This document shows, piece after piece, positions 12,353 to 23,439 of a stretch of 64,000 bases of DNA (position 1 is its first letter; each line of letters opens with the position of its first letter). The translations under genes were made by a program, and so were the position numbers. The notes below the pieces were generated by a model. The model did not search any database. It saw only the letters and a program-made list of their open reading frames with translations, and had not been told where the DNA came from. The DNA is taken from positions 70,105,753 to 70,169,752 of the forward strand of contig OZ026525.1 of NCBI GenBank assembly GCA_964019695.1. Direction: 5' to 3'. This DNA is from Loripinus fragilis. Lineage: Eukaryota > Mollusca > Bivalvia > Lucinida > Lucinidae.

Positions 12353-13898
12353 TTACTTTGTATTTATACAAGGTCTTGAACTTGGATTTCTCGAAGCTTT
12401 GTCTGATACACTGTACATTTGCTTGACCTTTATGTGATCCTCCACAATTGAAGCATTTTGGACTGTTAGAACAATTAGTTGCTGAGTGTTACTCCCCACA
12501 GTCCTCACACTGCTGAAGTAACAAACATGTAGAGCCAATGTGGCCAAAACGCATGCAATTAAAACAGCGCACTACTTTCCTTATTATCTCGGACTTCACA
12601 TATGTTTGTTTACCATTAAACTTTAATCCCAGTTCTGTATTTATAGTATTTACCAAATCTTCATGTGATTCATGGAAGATTTTCACTACTGGCATAGGCC
12701 TACCTGTATTCCTATGAAACAGTCTCTCTACATCACTTACTGTACATCCCTTATCCATTGATATCTGCAAATTTGCTGTTTAGAATATCTGGGATCCACA
12801 TTCATTGCAAAACCGACTTTGGGTCCACTATTACCTCTTGGGCGATGAACACTTTCTTTTTCTCCGAATACTTTGCCTGGCCAGTTATTTATTGCTTCCT
12901 CTGCTTGTTAAGAATCCTTGAAATGCACTGCTACACCTCCTTTGGCTAGTGGGTAAGCAAATTCAACATAATCTGTATTTAAACAGCTACTCTTTAACTT
13001 TAACATTTATTTTCCGCGAGTCACTAACACCAGAAGGATTATCTATACTGTCTATAATGATTACTTGTTCACTAAATGTAACCTTTTTATCACTTTTAGT
13101 TTTAGCCTGTAGTTTGGTTGGTTGTAATTGTTGTTTCGGCGATTCTAATTTTTGGCTGCTTTGAAATGGTCTTTCTTTTGTTTGGCTACATGTATCTACC
13201 AATGGTCTAGTGTTCAGTGATTCTAAGACACAAAATGCACATGGGAAATATAGTTTCTCTTATTTATCAACTTGCCACTTTCAGGAGTTAAAGAGACTAA
13301 GTCTGCAACTATAAACATTATTTGAAAAATTTTATTTTCTTTTTAAATCATTTGAACAAGTCGAATTAAGTTACGCTTTCACGATAAATATGTTCACTAT
13401 AGCTGAAAACTGCATGGAAAAGTGAATTATCTTATAAAAACAGGTGTGTTATTCTCGTATTGGTAATTATTTGCGTCCCTCCAATAATTATAGACAGTTA
13501 ATTTTAACATAAATGCTGTTGTTTTGATACTGATAATTTGTTTAGATTTACGAAATTGGTAAAATGTATACCTGATTTTTAGTTTTTTACTGTGTTCTTG
13601 AAAAATAGAAACATTTGTTCTAAAATTAAAAGATCAAAAGTTACAGACTATGCAGCTTTAAGCATGCACATTCCAAGTGCCACCAACCATTACGTACATC
13701 ACATTGAATCCATGGCTCCTCAACAAATCGTTTGATTCTTGGACTAGGTAATTTGCAACCTGAACAAACATCAGCCTCTTCTTTCTGTAAGCTTTTACCT
13801 TTGACCGAGTCTGTTTCTACTGGTGTTGTGCTTTCCTGAATAATTGCTGTGTCACGTTTTTTCAGCACCTGTTCAACAACACGTTTGCTTCTTCGCAT
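12353..13898 (-). pseudogene. LINE ORF1-like protein remnant: PHD-type finger, RRM/gag-like middle, CCHC knuckles
   Basis: Read right to left on the minus strand. At 13898-13641 a basic stretch leads into a PHD-type finger (CSGC, then WIQCDVRNGWWHLECACL). Its fourth ligand appears replaced by Arg. At 13202-12987 is a charged linker. At about 12960-12771 lies GGVAVHFKDS followed by a stop, then NNWPGKVFGEKESVHRPRGN. After a frameshift comes MQISMDKGCTVSDVERLF and then CFNCMRFGHIGSTC, a perfect CX2CX4HX4C zinc knuckle. Two further knuckle-like pieces follow after an in-frame stop near 12489. This layout is known from nucleic-acid-binding ORF1 proteins of non-LTR retrotransposons. The stops and frame changes show it is decayed. 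No matching reverse transcriptase is adjacent. Confidence 0.7.
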
Positions 13899-14387
13899 TT
13901 CTAACTTGTGCTTCTTTGTTTTAAATCATGCTAGCAAAACCCAAATGCACAATTTACAGACATTGAAGTGTTTTTTTCCTTTTCTAGTGTAGGGTTTTCT
14001 CAGAAAGTTTGAATTTTTCTCCTCTAGAAACCGTTGCTATGTGTGCCAAACAACAAAATAAATCGATCCTACCTCAATTTCTAGAAAAAACAATGAAACA
14101 GATTCTTCTTTTCCTAATGTATGGCCATTCTGTCCTTCACCTTCAAGCATCTTCGGCAATTGATGATTTTTGTTGTCGCTGTTTGCAATTTCACAGGGTT
14201 AGGTGATTTCATACTGTCAAATCTGCTGTCAAAAATCTGTTTCTTGATTTATTCAGAAATGCCTTCCTCAAATCGATTCAAACTTTCACAAGATGTCTCC
14301 AGCACTTAAATGAACAAATTCCATCAAAATTGGCAGAAAAATATGTCTTTGGTGATTTTAATACAAATTTGAACTTTTATTTTGGAA

Positions 14388-15592
14388 GTGTCTGCTGACA
14401 ACCGGTTGTCACTAGCAAAAAGTCTAGTGACAACCGGTAGTCACCAGCAAAAAGTCTGCTGACAACCAGCTGTATTTTCCAATATTACTGTATACATGTA
14501 CTTGGCAATCTACCTGAGTCTAGTGGCATTTTAAATACAGTTATAGAAAACTTGGATAAATATAAATGAATAAGAAAATAATGAATTATACTATCACAGC
14601 TTTAAGGGAACAAATATATTATAAACCTATATATTATAATTGCATTGTTCACAATGGATGGACAATATCATTTTAGCATTATCAGTATAAACTCGTGAAG
14701 AACCAGAATCAAATTGAATGCTAATTTTTTAAGAGGAAAAGATTGTGCACACCAATCAGGACCTGGAAGAGCAATTTGATACTAGACAAAGAGCAATCTG
14801 ATCAGGGACTATTTGGCAAATAAATCATTAATAACCAGATTGGATTAGTAAAAGTCCAAAAAATCAATTGGAAGTTTCCATTTACCACACTTAGCACTAA
14901 TACATGTAGCTACTTCAGCAAAAATGCCTAGTTAAAAATTAACAGCTCTGCATATGTTGTATCTAGATAAAGTCAAAACATATTGAATTTGAAATAAGCT
15001 TGAAATAAAACTGATATTTCATCATTATTGCCGTAATTCTTTAATCACCAAAATCAAATTACTGACATGGAACAGTTTCCATCAACAAATTAATCATGGA
15101 TAAGCATGTCCCCTAGGGGGATCTGAGTGAGTATGACCATGGGTTATTTGTTAACTTTTATAATAAATAAGCTGTAAGAGTCCAGATAATCAACTGGAAG
15201 ATTCCATTTTATAAGAGTTAAAAGAATAGTACCTTTAATCATGATTAGTCAATTTACCAATAATTACCAGGCATTGTATAATTGAAACTTACTATCATTT
15301 GATCATATACACAAGTGTATATTTTTTGTATAAAAATCTCTATATTCATATATATGTATAGAAAAACAATTTATAGCAGAGTATATCATTAAATGCCTGA
15401 TGTTGTTGAATAGGGTACACATTGTTATTGAAAAATATACAGCTGGTTGTCAGCAGACTTTTTGCTGGTGACAACCGGATGTCACCAGACATTTTGCTAG
15501 TGACAACGGTTGTCATGAGATATTTTGCTGGTGACAACCGGTTGTCAGCAGACCAAAAAGTCTGGTGACAACGGGTTGTCAGCAGACCTCGC
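14388..15592. mobile_element. foldback-type element with about 34-bp repeats in inverted arms
   Basis: The left arm (14388-14477) and right arm (15435-15592) are built from units like GACAACCGGTTGTC plus CAGCAAAAAGTCTGCT. The right arm is inverted relative to the left: left ends CCAGCTGTATTTTCC, right begins AAAATATACAGCTGG. The inner 950 bp is AT-rich with no convincing ORF. Inverted arms made of short tandem repeats are the hallmark of Foldback elements. Confidence 0.7.
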
Positions 15593-15627
15593 CTTTATTT
15601 TTATGGAGCTCGAAAGATAAACAACTG

Positions 15628-15710
15628 AACTGTCGCATGCGGACGAGTTGACCTGGGCGAGTTGACTCATTGCAAGTTGACTCAGGGATGACTTGACCCA
15701 GAGTCGTCCG
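15628..15710. repeat. right inverted arm of the 4.1-kb block
   Basis: GACGAGTTGACCTGGGCGAG and GGATGACTTGACC are the inverted counterpart of the arm at 11605-11690. It directly follows the foldback element, which is therefore nested inside the larger block. The following 15710-16190 shows nothing recognisable. Confidence 0.55.
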
Positions 15711-16196
15711 TGATAAAGTAAAATTTCAACCAGGTATTTATTATCATTATCTACGTTAACAAACCACTAATATACAGTGATTGTTTAACATACTACTACT
15801 TAAGTCGAGGCGCGGAGTCAGGGCAGAGATCCGGTACTGGACCCCGATACACTGCCTTAACATGCTATTGGTGTCATGATATAATTCATGTAGTTACAAA
15901 TTATCCGCATAATAAATATGGACGGTGTCGCGTAAATTTTTTGACAAAATTAAAAGAAGGTGTGGCATTTTGATGATTTTTCACCAATATCTACTGCAAA
16001 CGTGTTGCTTCATTGCTGATATATTTTGAAATGTTCAAATCATTTGAGTTTTAACGTAATGCAACCAGAGATGATTGATGAATCGTTTGCGAGTCTTTGG
16101 GAGCACGTTTCTCCTTTTTGTTTTATCCGGACTGGATGATTTGTTTTGATTATTTACGTCCCAGTCAATATTTTTTCAGGCCCATCTGGGTTGAAA

Positions 16197-17525
16197 TTGT
16201 TCTAAACAGCGGATAAAGTGTCTTGCTAGAGGACGTAACTGGCGGTGAGACTTGAATTATCAAAGTTCGCAAAGATTTTGCAATGTGGGATGTATAGAGT
16301 CTGTAGGTGGTGGTTAGGACCAGACCGCCCGGGTAGCTCAGGTGGTTAGAGCCCCCGACTAGTGTTCCAGGGGTCATGGGCTAGAGCCAGCCTATTTCTA
16401 ATCGATAATTAAAATTTCAACGCAAAATTTTGAGTAATTTTTAAGATATTGCAAGATATAAATGCACCAAAATATGTTAGGATAACGAAGAATTACCTGT
16501 GTATTCACCGAGTGCTCAAAGTGCCTCCATGATCCAGAACCGGATATGACATATCACTGTTTAAGAGAACTCTACAGAGCTGGATCAGCTCTGAAGAGAA
16601 AAGGGGGAGAAGTGTAGAGTCTGTAGGTGGTGGTAAGGACAGGACCGCCCGGGTAGCTCAGGTGGTAAGAGCGCCCGACTAATGTTCACAGCGGATAAAG
16701 TGTCTTGCTAGAGGACGTAACTGGCGGTGAGACTTGAACTATCAAAGTTCGCAAAGATTTTGCAATGTGGGATGTATAGAGTCTGTAGGTGGTGGTTAGG
16801 ACCAGACCGCCCGGGTAGCTCAGGTGGTTAGAGCGCCCGACTAGTGTTCCAGGGGTCATGGGCTAGAGCCCCAGCTCGGACGGCACTTTTCCCCCCTGGT
16901 TTCTCTACAATGGTGTCAGAATTGTTGTTGACGGGTCCATGCAATGGAATAGGTCATCCTGAGAGCTGGGGCTCTGGCAGATAGCCGTGCCGTATTCTAT
17001 TGTTAAGTCATCTGGGTATTTGAGGCTTTATTTAACCTCACGCTGAAGAGCTCCGCTGAGATACTCGGTGAAAATAATGCCAGTCGCTTATTAAACCTGA
17101 AATTTTGATCAATAATATCTCCGTAAATATGTCCAATTATTTTATAAACACCTTCTGTATCAAAAGAAATCCTATTTCTAATCGATAATTAAAATTTCAA
17201 CGCAAAATTTTGAGTAATTTTTAAGATATTGCAAGATATAGATGCACCAAAATATGTTAGGATAACGGAGAATTACCTGTGTATTCACCGAGTGCTCAAA
17301 GTGCCTCCATGATCCAGAACGGGATATGACATATCACTGTTTAAGAGAATTCTACAGAGCTGGATCAGCTCTGAAGAGAAAAGGGGGAGAAGTGTAGAGT
17401 CTGTAGGTGGTGGTAAGGACAGGACCGCCCGGGTAGCTCAGGTGGTAAGAGCGCCCGACTAATGTTCACGGGGCTGTGGGTTCGAGCCCCACCTCGGGCG
17501 GCGCTTTTTCTCCCTGGTTTCTCTA
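16197..17525 (+). repeat. 780-bp segmental tandem duplication with four tRNA-like SINE heads
   Basis: The block 16391-16690 recurs at 17171-17470 (offset 780). The block 16207-16390 recurs at 16687-16875 (offset 480). The simplest reading is a duplicated unit of about 780 bp whose first copy lost about 300 bp. tRNA-like heads begin near 16326, 16645, 16807 and 17426. The last is best: GCCCGGG pairs with CTCGGGC, the A box is TAGCTCAGGTGG, and the T arm is GTGGGTTCGAGCCCCAC. The anticodon arm is irregular, so it is more likely a SINE than a working tRNA gene. Each complete head is followed by CCTGGTTTCTCTACA. Confidence 0.75.
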
Positions 17526-17526
17526 C

Positions 17527-19385
17527 AGGGCCTTTGACAAGGTCCCACATAGCCTTCTGTAAATTAAGCCTTTGTTTACTTCGTTTAAACTCTGTTTGGT
17601 GTAGAGAACAAATGCGGCTTACTGAATAGGCTGGTAACCTGGACTAGCTCCCACACAGGAAGCTATTACATAAACATGATTATTATGGGATAAGAGGGTC
17701 TACCGTCTACCCATAAGTGGATTAGCTCCTGGTTCCCTGGGCGCAGTCAACACTTAGTCTTAGATGGTCAAGCTTCAGATCCAGTACCTGTTTTATCCGG
17801 TGTACCCCAGGGGTGATCTTAGGACCGATTTTTTTTAATCTTCAAAAACGACCCTCCGGATAATATCAACTCTTCAGTTCACCTGTTTACGGATGATCGT
17901 GTCCTGTATATATGAAGTTTAATGTTGCCAGAAATTTCACTCTATGACTATGAGAGTGACTGCATTATTCACACAATCAAATTCTTCACGACTACTGTAG
18001 TCTACACACACCAACTTTAGAAAATGTTCAGTCCGTAAAATATCTTGGCATAACAATTACGGAGAACATGGATTGAGGTCAACATATCTGATACTTCATC
18101 CAAAGCAACTAAGACTTTAGGTTTCATTCGCAGGAACCAGCTTGTCTTTCGCACCTATGAGTACTAAGGAGGTTGGGCACAAAACTTTGGTATGCATTAA
18201 ACTGGAGTATGCAGCTTCTATTTGGAGCCCATATTAGATTTAAAGGTGGGGAAGGTACAAAGGACGGCAGCCAGCTGGACCTGCAGGAGCTGGTGCAACA
18301 CTAAACTCCAACTGTTAGGTTTTTAGAACTAATTTTTCGCAATAACTTTTTTGTCTTCAATTTTAGCAAAATGTGTTTGCGATGAAGGTTGTAGAGGAGA
18401 CTTTCTGCCAACGTCTCCAAAAGGTCTTGTGCTTGTTGCGCAAACAGATTTTTGTGTATATTGATGAAGATTTTGCAATAAATTTAATGCGTCCTAAATT
18501 TCTAAGTCTTAATAATAGGTAAAATTCGTATAGGCATGACAGAAAGGGGTAGTTGCAAAAAATATTTGGAAACGGTGCATATCCCGTTCTTCAAATACTG
18601 TGCATAGCATAAAACTGCTGTTAACATGCTCAGAATTTACTGTGCATATGCAGAATCAACTTAAAGCAGGCTAATTTGTAGGAACAAAGACTGGGTTATC
18701 GCATGACATGCAAATTTTCTCTTTTGCACGAGCTATTAAATGAACGGTTTTGAGAAGACCCTACTAGCTTAACACACGAGCGAATCAGGTGCGATTTCTA
18801 TTATATTTGAACTAGCCATTCATCGCTTTAGTAATTGAATCAGGGCGCTGCAATGTAACTTTTTGACTGACATCTTGGACTTGGTTTATTTGCGCTCTGC
18901 TTAAAATGTTCAAAGAGTGCATCTAAGCACAGATAAACCTGCAGCATCTAGGATGTTGGAACCGTTTGGAGAAGTTGGCGGAGATGCTCCTGAGTACTTT
19001 TCATCGCAAACACATTTTGCTAAAATTGAAGATAAAAAAAGTTCTAAAAACTTAACAGCTGGAGTTTTGTAGTGTTGGTGAACAGTTGATGAGCTGCAAT
19101 GGCCAAAACTGGAGGCCCAAGGATCAGTCCTCTCTGCCTTTCTTCCACAAGATTCATTGTGGGACTTTGTCTATTGATTAAGATTAGTATTTGACCCCGT
19201 CTCTAAGAACATGATCTACCAGGTCATCACACAACTCACAGTATTGCCCTGAAGTACGCTTTTTTCCCCAAGGAGTATGGACTATTCCTTATTGGAATAG
19301 TCTGACTCTCCAACTGTGGTCGCAGCTGAGACCACAGAGGAGTTCAGGACGCTCATTTAAATGACTCAGCTAGGAGTTGTTGTTT
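17527..19385 (+). pseudogene. non-LTR retrotransposon (LINE) reverse transcriptase, 5'-truncated and decayed
   Basis: Translation across several frames gives FDKVPHSLL, then VLSGVPQG followed by LGPI, then LFADD-like sequence (here read HLFTDDRVLY). These are reverse-transcriptase palm blocks, including the position of the catalytic Asp pair. Farther on come SVKYLGITITENMDW and KATKTLGFIRRN, the thumb region of jockey/CR1-like LINEs. The 3' part (about 19085-19370) gives RFIVGLCLL, FPQGVWTIPYWNSLTLQLW and RSSGRS-like sequence, the familiar LINE C-terminus. Many stops and frameshifts are present. A 0.8-kb inverted-repeat element splits it. No endonuclease domain precedes it: the sequence starts directly at the end of the SINE block. 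Confidence 0.8.
18296..19078. mobile_element. MITE inserted in the LINE remnant, about 90-bp inverted repeats
   Basis: The left end reads CAACACTAAACTCCAACTGT and continues through TTTTAGCAAAATGTGTTTGC. The right end, reverse-complemented, reads CAACACTACAAAACTCCAGC and continues through the same words. The interior has no long ORF. Because it separates two parts of one LINE, it inserted after the LINE did. Confidence 0.75.
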
Positions 19386-19424
19386 TTTTACGCTCACCTC
19401 AGATAATGATCATATAATATGATC

Positions 19425-19515
19425 ACCTGAGTGAAAGAAGATAGATATAAACCCATCAATCCCCAGTCTAATGCTCTAGCTACCAACTGAGCCACTGTGC
19501 TCAACCCGGACTGGA
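19425..19515 (-). repeat. tRNA-like SINE head, minus strand
   Basis: Reverse complement reads AGTGGCTCAGTTGGTAGC then TAGAGCATTAGACTGGGGAT, a tRNA-like A-box region with anticodon-stem-like sequence. There is no matching B box of good quality. The flanking 19515-20195 has no gene signal. Confidence 0.45.
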
Positions 19516-20194
19516 TGAGTATGCTGACATGCATTTAAAGGCTCTGCAACAGGTTTTTGTATTGGAATTCTCATATTATGCATCCAAGTTTTCCTAACAT
19601 TGATTATTTAATACAGTTGTAGCTGGGTCCTTTCTGGAGTCTAGCAAAAAGGATGTGCATGCCGCAACTAACAGCAGACCTGTTGTGAGTGACTGCATTC
19701 GCTTTTGAATATTATGTCTGGTGGCAGTTTAGAGAAAGAAAAAAGAAAGAAAAATAGGGCAGACAGAAAGTTAGTTAACAAGACTTAGTGAAAATGTGTA
19801 GAAAGAAAGGGAAAATTGCAACCTGATTTTTCAGATCTTTATAGACTCAGACCAATCCAGCTACAGTAATTGCTAGGGCTCTCACGATATACTGGTACAT
19901 GTATACCGGTAAATTGCAGTTCTGTGTTCTTGCGATATTTCATTTACGTACCGGTAATAACAGTTTTTAGTCGGATTTCTTCGGATTGCCTGAATAAAGA
20001 GCAGCCATTCTGTCTAACGCTTTTCTATAAAACAACACAAATTGGCCGAAAACAGTAGCGGCTATGACTTTGTGTCAAATAAAAAGGCGAAGAAAAAAAG
20101 CACTGTGACCAGGCAGTAAAGTATAGTGGCTGAACAATGAATTTAAGTTTGCATCTCAATCGGCATCACCCTTCAGGAAATTTGTCATGCTTTT

Positions 20195-20510
20195 TGTCAT
20201 CTGCGTTTTTTGTCAAACAGTCTGGATCCAGATCAGGCCCGACGATCTAGGTCCAAACTGTTAGCAAAGAAAATCAATCTGTGCAACATTTCTTCAGGAA
20301 TACCATCAGAGTGTCAAACAGTTTGGATTCAAATCAGACCTGACATTATGTCAGGCCTGATCTGGGTCCAAACTTTTTGCAAAAGAAAAAATTCAACCCT
20401 TTTAAGAAATTCTTGAGGAACTCCATCTGAGTGTCAAACAGTTTGGATTCTGATCAGGTCGGGCATAATGTCAGGGCTGATCTGTGTCCAAACTGTTATC
20501 GGTGGTAACA
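20195..20510. repeat. three tandem copies of repeat family C (AAACAGTNTGGATC)
   Basis: GTCAAACAGTCTGGATCC or its close variants occur at about 20212, 20313 and 20433. Each is followed by an inverted partner (GATCTGGGTCCAAACT-like), so every copy is a small palindrome. Related single copies lie at 22310-22400, 27645-27860, 31335-31450 and 62150-62370. Confidence 0.65.
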
Positions 20511-20599
20511 GGTTATCAACAATTATCTGTTTAAAGTGGAGCATTCTGCAATATTTTCAACCTTCATTAAGCTACCATTTGAGTGGCTGTTTTACACAG

Positions 20600-20818
20600 G
20601 TTTTACTGTATACTAACTATATGTGTGGACAAATGTCTCAAAACGACCACAAATTGGTTTTCAAGACCAATTATCGCTTAATGCAGGTCAAAAGTATTGC
20701 AGAATGCTCCAAGAGCATTCTGGAATACCTTTGACCTTCATTAAGGTACCATTTGTCATAAAGATCTTTGTTTTGTCTATTTTTGAGTGGCGGTTTTACA
20801 CAGTTTTTACTGTATTGT
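20600..20818. mobile_element. MITE family B, copy 1
   Basis: The family has ends CAGTAAAACCTG and CAGGTTTTACTG and a central hairpin (GAATGCTCC facing GGAGCATTC). Complete copies are at 23090-23300 and 39982-40195; a partial one is at 20520-20600. In this copy the right end (TTTTTACTGTA, ending near 20815) lies only about 16 bases before the splice acceptor of the BTB exon. Confidence 0.7.
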
Positions 20819-20831
20819 TTTTATTTTGTAG

Positions 20832-22061
20832 ATGGGGTCAACCAGCGTTATCCTTGACTCACCTAATCATTTTGATTGGGTGCTAAAGGAGTTCCAAGTT
20901 ATGCAGCAGGAGCAGCTGTTGTGTGATGTCCAGCTTGCCACACCTGAAGGCAGTGTATCTGCACACAAACTAGTTCTAATGGCCACTAGTCCATCAATGA
21001 GACTGCGGCTTGCTCCAGAAGCTACACTGAACGCAGAATCTATTCATTTTGATGACATTCCATTGAGACTTGTTCAATCTGCAGTACATTTTATGTACAC
21101 CGGTAAGCTTGGGTTTGAAACTTCTGACACAGACGAGTTGCTGAAGCTCTGTGAAGACTTACACCTCACTAGTGCAGCTGATCTGCTTAAAGATTTCATT
21201 AAAAACGAATTTCTCATTCCCGATTTGCAAGATGAAACAAAAGTTATTACGGTAGAAATAAATGAGGAGACTTCTGATATAGATAAACTAGAGGCACCAT
21301 CTAAAACATCACCTAAGAAAGCTAACAGAAGAGTAAAGCAAAACCCAAGGAAAAGAGTTGCCAGCAATAGCTCGAGGAAAGAAGGAACGCCAGAAAAACT
21401 TCAAAAAACAAATTCAACACAGCTTCTACAGAATGTTCTAAAATCAGAAACCGGTGAAGGGAAACCAAAGAGAGGCAGACCAAAAAAATCAGACCAATCA
21501 GCTAAAACTCCCAGAGTTGCAAAAAAGAGCACCACTAAAAAACCAAAATATGTAAGTAGGAAAGTAAAGAAAGAAAAAATTGACAATACAGAAAACACAT
21601 ATGAAGAAATGACAGAGTATGAAGAATTTGGTTTTGAACCAATCAAAACAGAAAGAGGCAAAAGTAATAGGAAAGAAGTGAATGACTTAAAAAATGTTAT
21701 AAAAACAAACCCTCTACTGAGTGAAATTAAGAAGGAGCCTCAGATTTTGGAAGCTAGTGTAATGGATGATAGACTTGATGATGGACAAGATGATGGAAAT
21801 GATGAGGAACTTGATGATGAGCTTGATGATGAACATGAGAACTTTGATTCCGATAGTACAATTGAAACTAAAACTGCAGTTAAAAAAGAAGATAAACAAA
21901 AGCCTAAAAGAATCTACAAAAAGAGGCCACGAGTAGACCATCCCTGTTCTCTATGTGACAAGACATTGTCAACCAGCAAGCGACTGGCATTTCATGAGTA
22001 TAGCCAGCATGGAATTGAATATGACAGAACGAAGTACAAGATGTTTCACTGTCCAGTAGAG
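20832..22061 (+). CDS. BTB/POZ and C2H2 zinc-finger protein, coding exon 1
   Basis: This exon encodes 410 residues of a BTB zinc-finger regulator, a family that binds DNA through fingers and recruits partners through the BTB dimer. Residues about 12-125 are the BTB/POZ domain (LLCDVQLATPEGSVSAHKLV, then a VHFMYTGKL block). KPKRGRPKK near 211-219 is AT-hook-like. Residues 311-342 are strongly acidic, and basic stretches surround them. Finger 1 has C372, C375, H388, H393. The first Cys of finger 2 is C407. The ATG at 20832 follows directly after TTTTATTTTGTAG, a good acceptor, so a 5' UTR exon probably lies upstream. The exon ends GTAGAG|GTTTGT in phase 0, and exon 2 completes finger 2 exactly. 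Unspliced, the frame would end 10 codons later with a broken finger. Confidence 0.9.
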
Positions 22062-22309
22062 GTTTGTACAATACCACTGGTTTTGCGTCAGTAAGATTAA
22101 TCCATATAAGCCTAACATCCCGGTGATTTTATTTTGCCTATTTTACAGCCAAATACAGGCTGCTTCCCAATCTAAAAAAGGCCTGTATTTTCCCAATTTT
22201 GGAGATTTTTTCCCTATCTGAGGATTTTATTGGGATTTATTCCCAAATTCAAAAGGCAACTGTATCCCCAAAATAGGCAATAAATTCACTGCATCCTTTT
22301 TATTGGACA

Positions 22310-22400
22310 TAGGCAAACAGTGCAGAACCAAATCAGACACCCCATAATGCAGTGTCTGATCAGGATCTTCACTGTTTGCTTACAAAATCTTCTATTAAAA
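22310..22400. repeat. repeat family C, palindromic copy
   Basis: GGCAAACAGTGCAGAACC faces CTTCACTGTTTGC around CAGACACCCCATAATGCAGT. It belongs to the same family as 20195-20510. Confidence 0.6.
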
Positions 22401-22589
22401 TTTGAATATAATGAAAAATATGACCCAGCACCCCTTAAATTGGAAATGGGCTCATCCTACTGATAAGGGGAGCCAAGTCCATTGGGCTTAAATGGGTAAA
22501 TGTATGATTCAGTTTTGGCCCAGTAGCGAGAAACGTCTTCAGGTTTCCGACCAAGTAACATTTGTGTAGCGCCCATTACGCAGTATACG

Positions 22590-22840
22590 CACATCCTTTA
22601 TGAAAATAGTAACACTCAAGGGAGCACACCTAATGTGGTAAAGGTGATTTTTCATACCTTAAGGAACTGCTCTTAAAGGAAAGAATTTGCTCCCTCTTGG
22701 AGCAAATTCTTTCCTTTAAGAGAAGTTCCCATTTGAAAAAGCACGTAATTGTAGAGAATCATTGCTTGATACAGTAGTCTTCCTTTGATGTGCCTAACTT
22801 TTTCAGCGTTCTGGCTATGTCATTGAGTAAGACTCAGACC
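22590..22840. repeat. dispersed repeat with an inserted perfect hairpin
   Basis: AACACTCAAGGGAG, ACCTAATGTGGTAAA and TTTTTCAGCGTTCTGGCTA align with 25250-25415. The copy here has an extra palindrome at about 22673-22722, in which AAAGGAAAGAATTTGCTCC faces GGAGCAAATTCTTTCCTTT. The other copy lacks it. Confidence 0.65.
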
Positions 22841-23089
22841 AGTTTACTCAGCTACACAGACTAGCTAGACTGTTTAAACTGCATGTAATAAGCTTTAGCT
22901 ATTATACTTTCTAGAGGGCAAATAACAATGGCGCTGATTAGACTGTGAAGCTTAGCAGACTAGAACCACATTTTGTTTGCATGCAACAAAGTCAAGTTTT
23001 CTCATACTGGTTCCCATCTATCACGGTGGATTTACAGCATTACATCTTTAAGTTGTGATATTTTTCTTATATATACAAGTCAGTTTAAA

Positions 23090-23300
23090 CATACAGTAAA
23101 ACCTGTCTTAAGCGGCCACTCAAAAAGAAGACCAAAAATTGGTTTTCAAGACCAATTATTGCTTAATGCAGGTCAAAAGTATTGCAAAATGCTCTCTTGG
23201 AGCATTCTGCAATACTTTCGACCTTCATTAAGCCGCCATTTGCTTTAAGACATTTGTTTTGTCTATTTTTGAGTGGCCGTTTAAGACAAGTGTTACTGTA
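23090..23300. mobile_element. MITE family B, copy 2
   Basis: Ends CAGTAAAACCTGTCTTAAGC and, inverted, ACAGTAACACTTGTCTTAAA. The inner arms contain CGGCCACTCAAAA and TTTTGAGTGGCCG, with a central GAATGCTCC-type hairpin. It is slightly more complete than copy 1. Confidence 0.75.
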
Positions 23301-23439
23301 TGTTTTGGAAACTGAAATAACCACTTTAACAAGGCAGTCTTTTGAGTCCTAACAATATATTTTTTTGGGCTTAGAAATGAAAATTATGATAATTATCCCT
23401 CTCATTTGGAGATCTGAGGGCCTTTTGATTTTTATACCC

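Noticed and set aside
17425..17502. A functional tRNA gene
   Set aside because: Acceptor and T arms are good, but the anticodon arm has extra bases and the unit is repeated with a SINE tail; no anticodon can be assigned safely.
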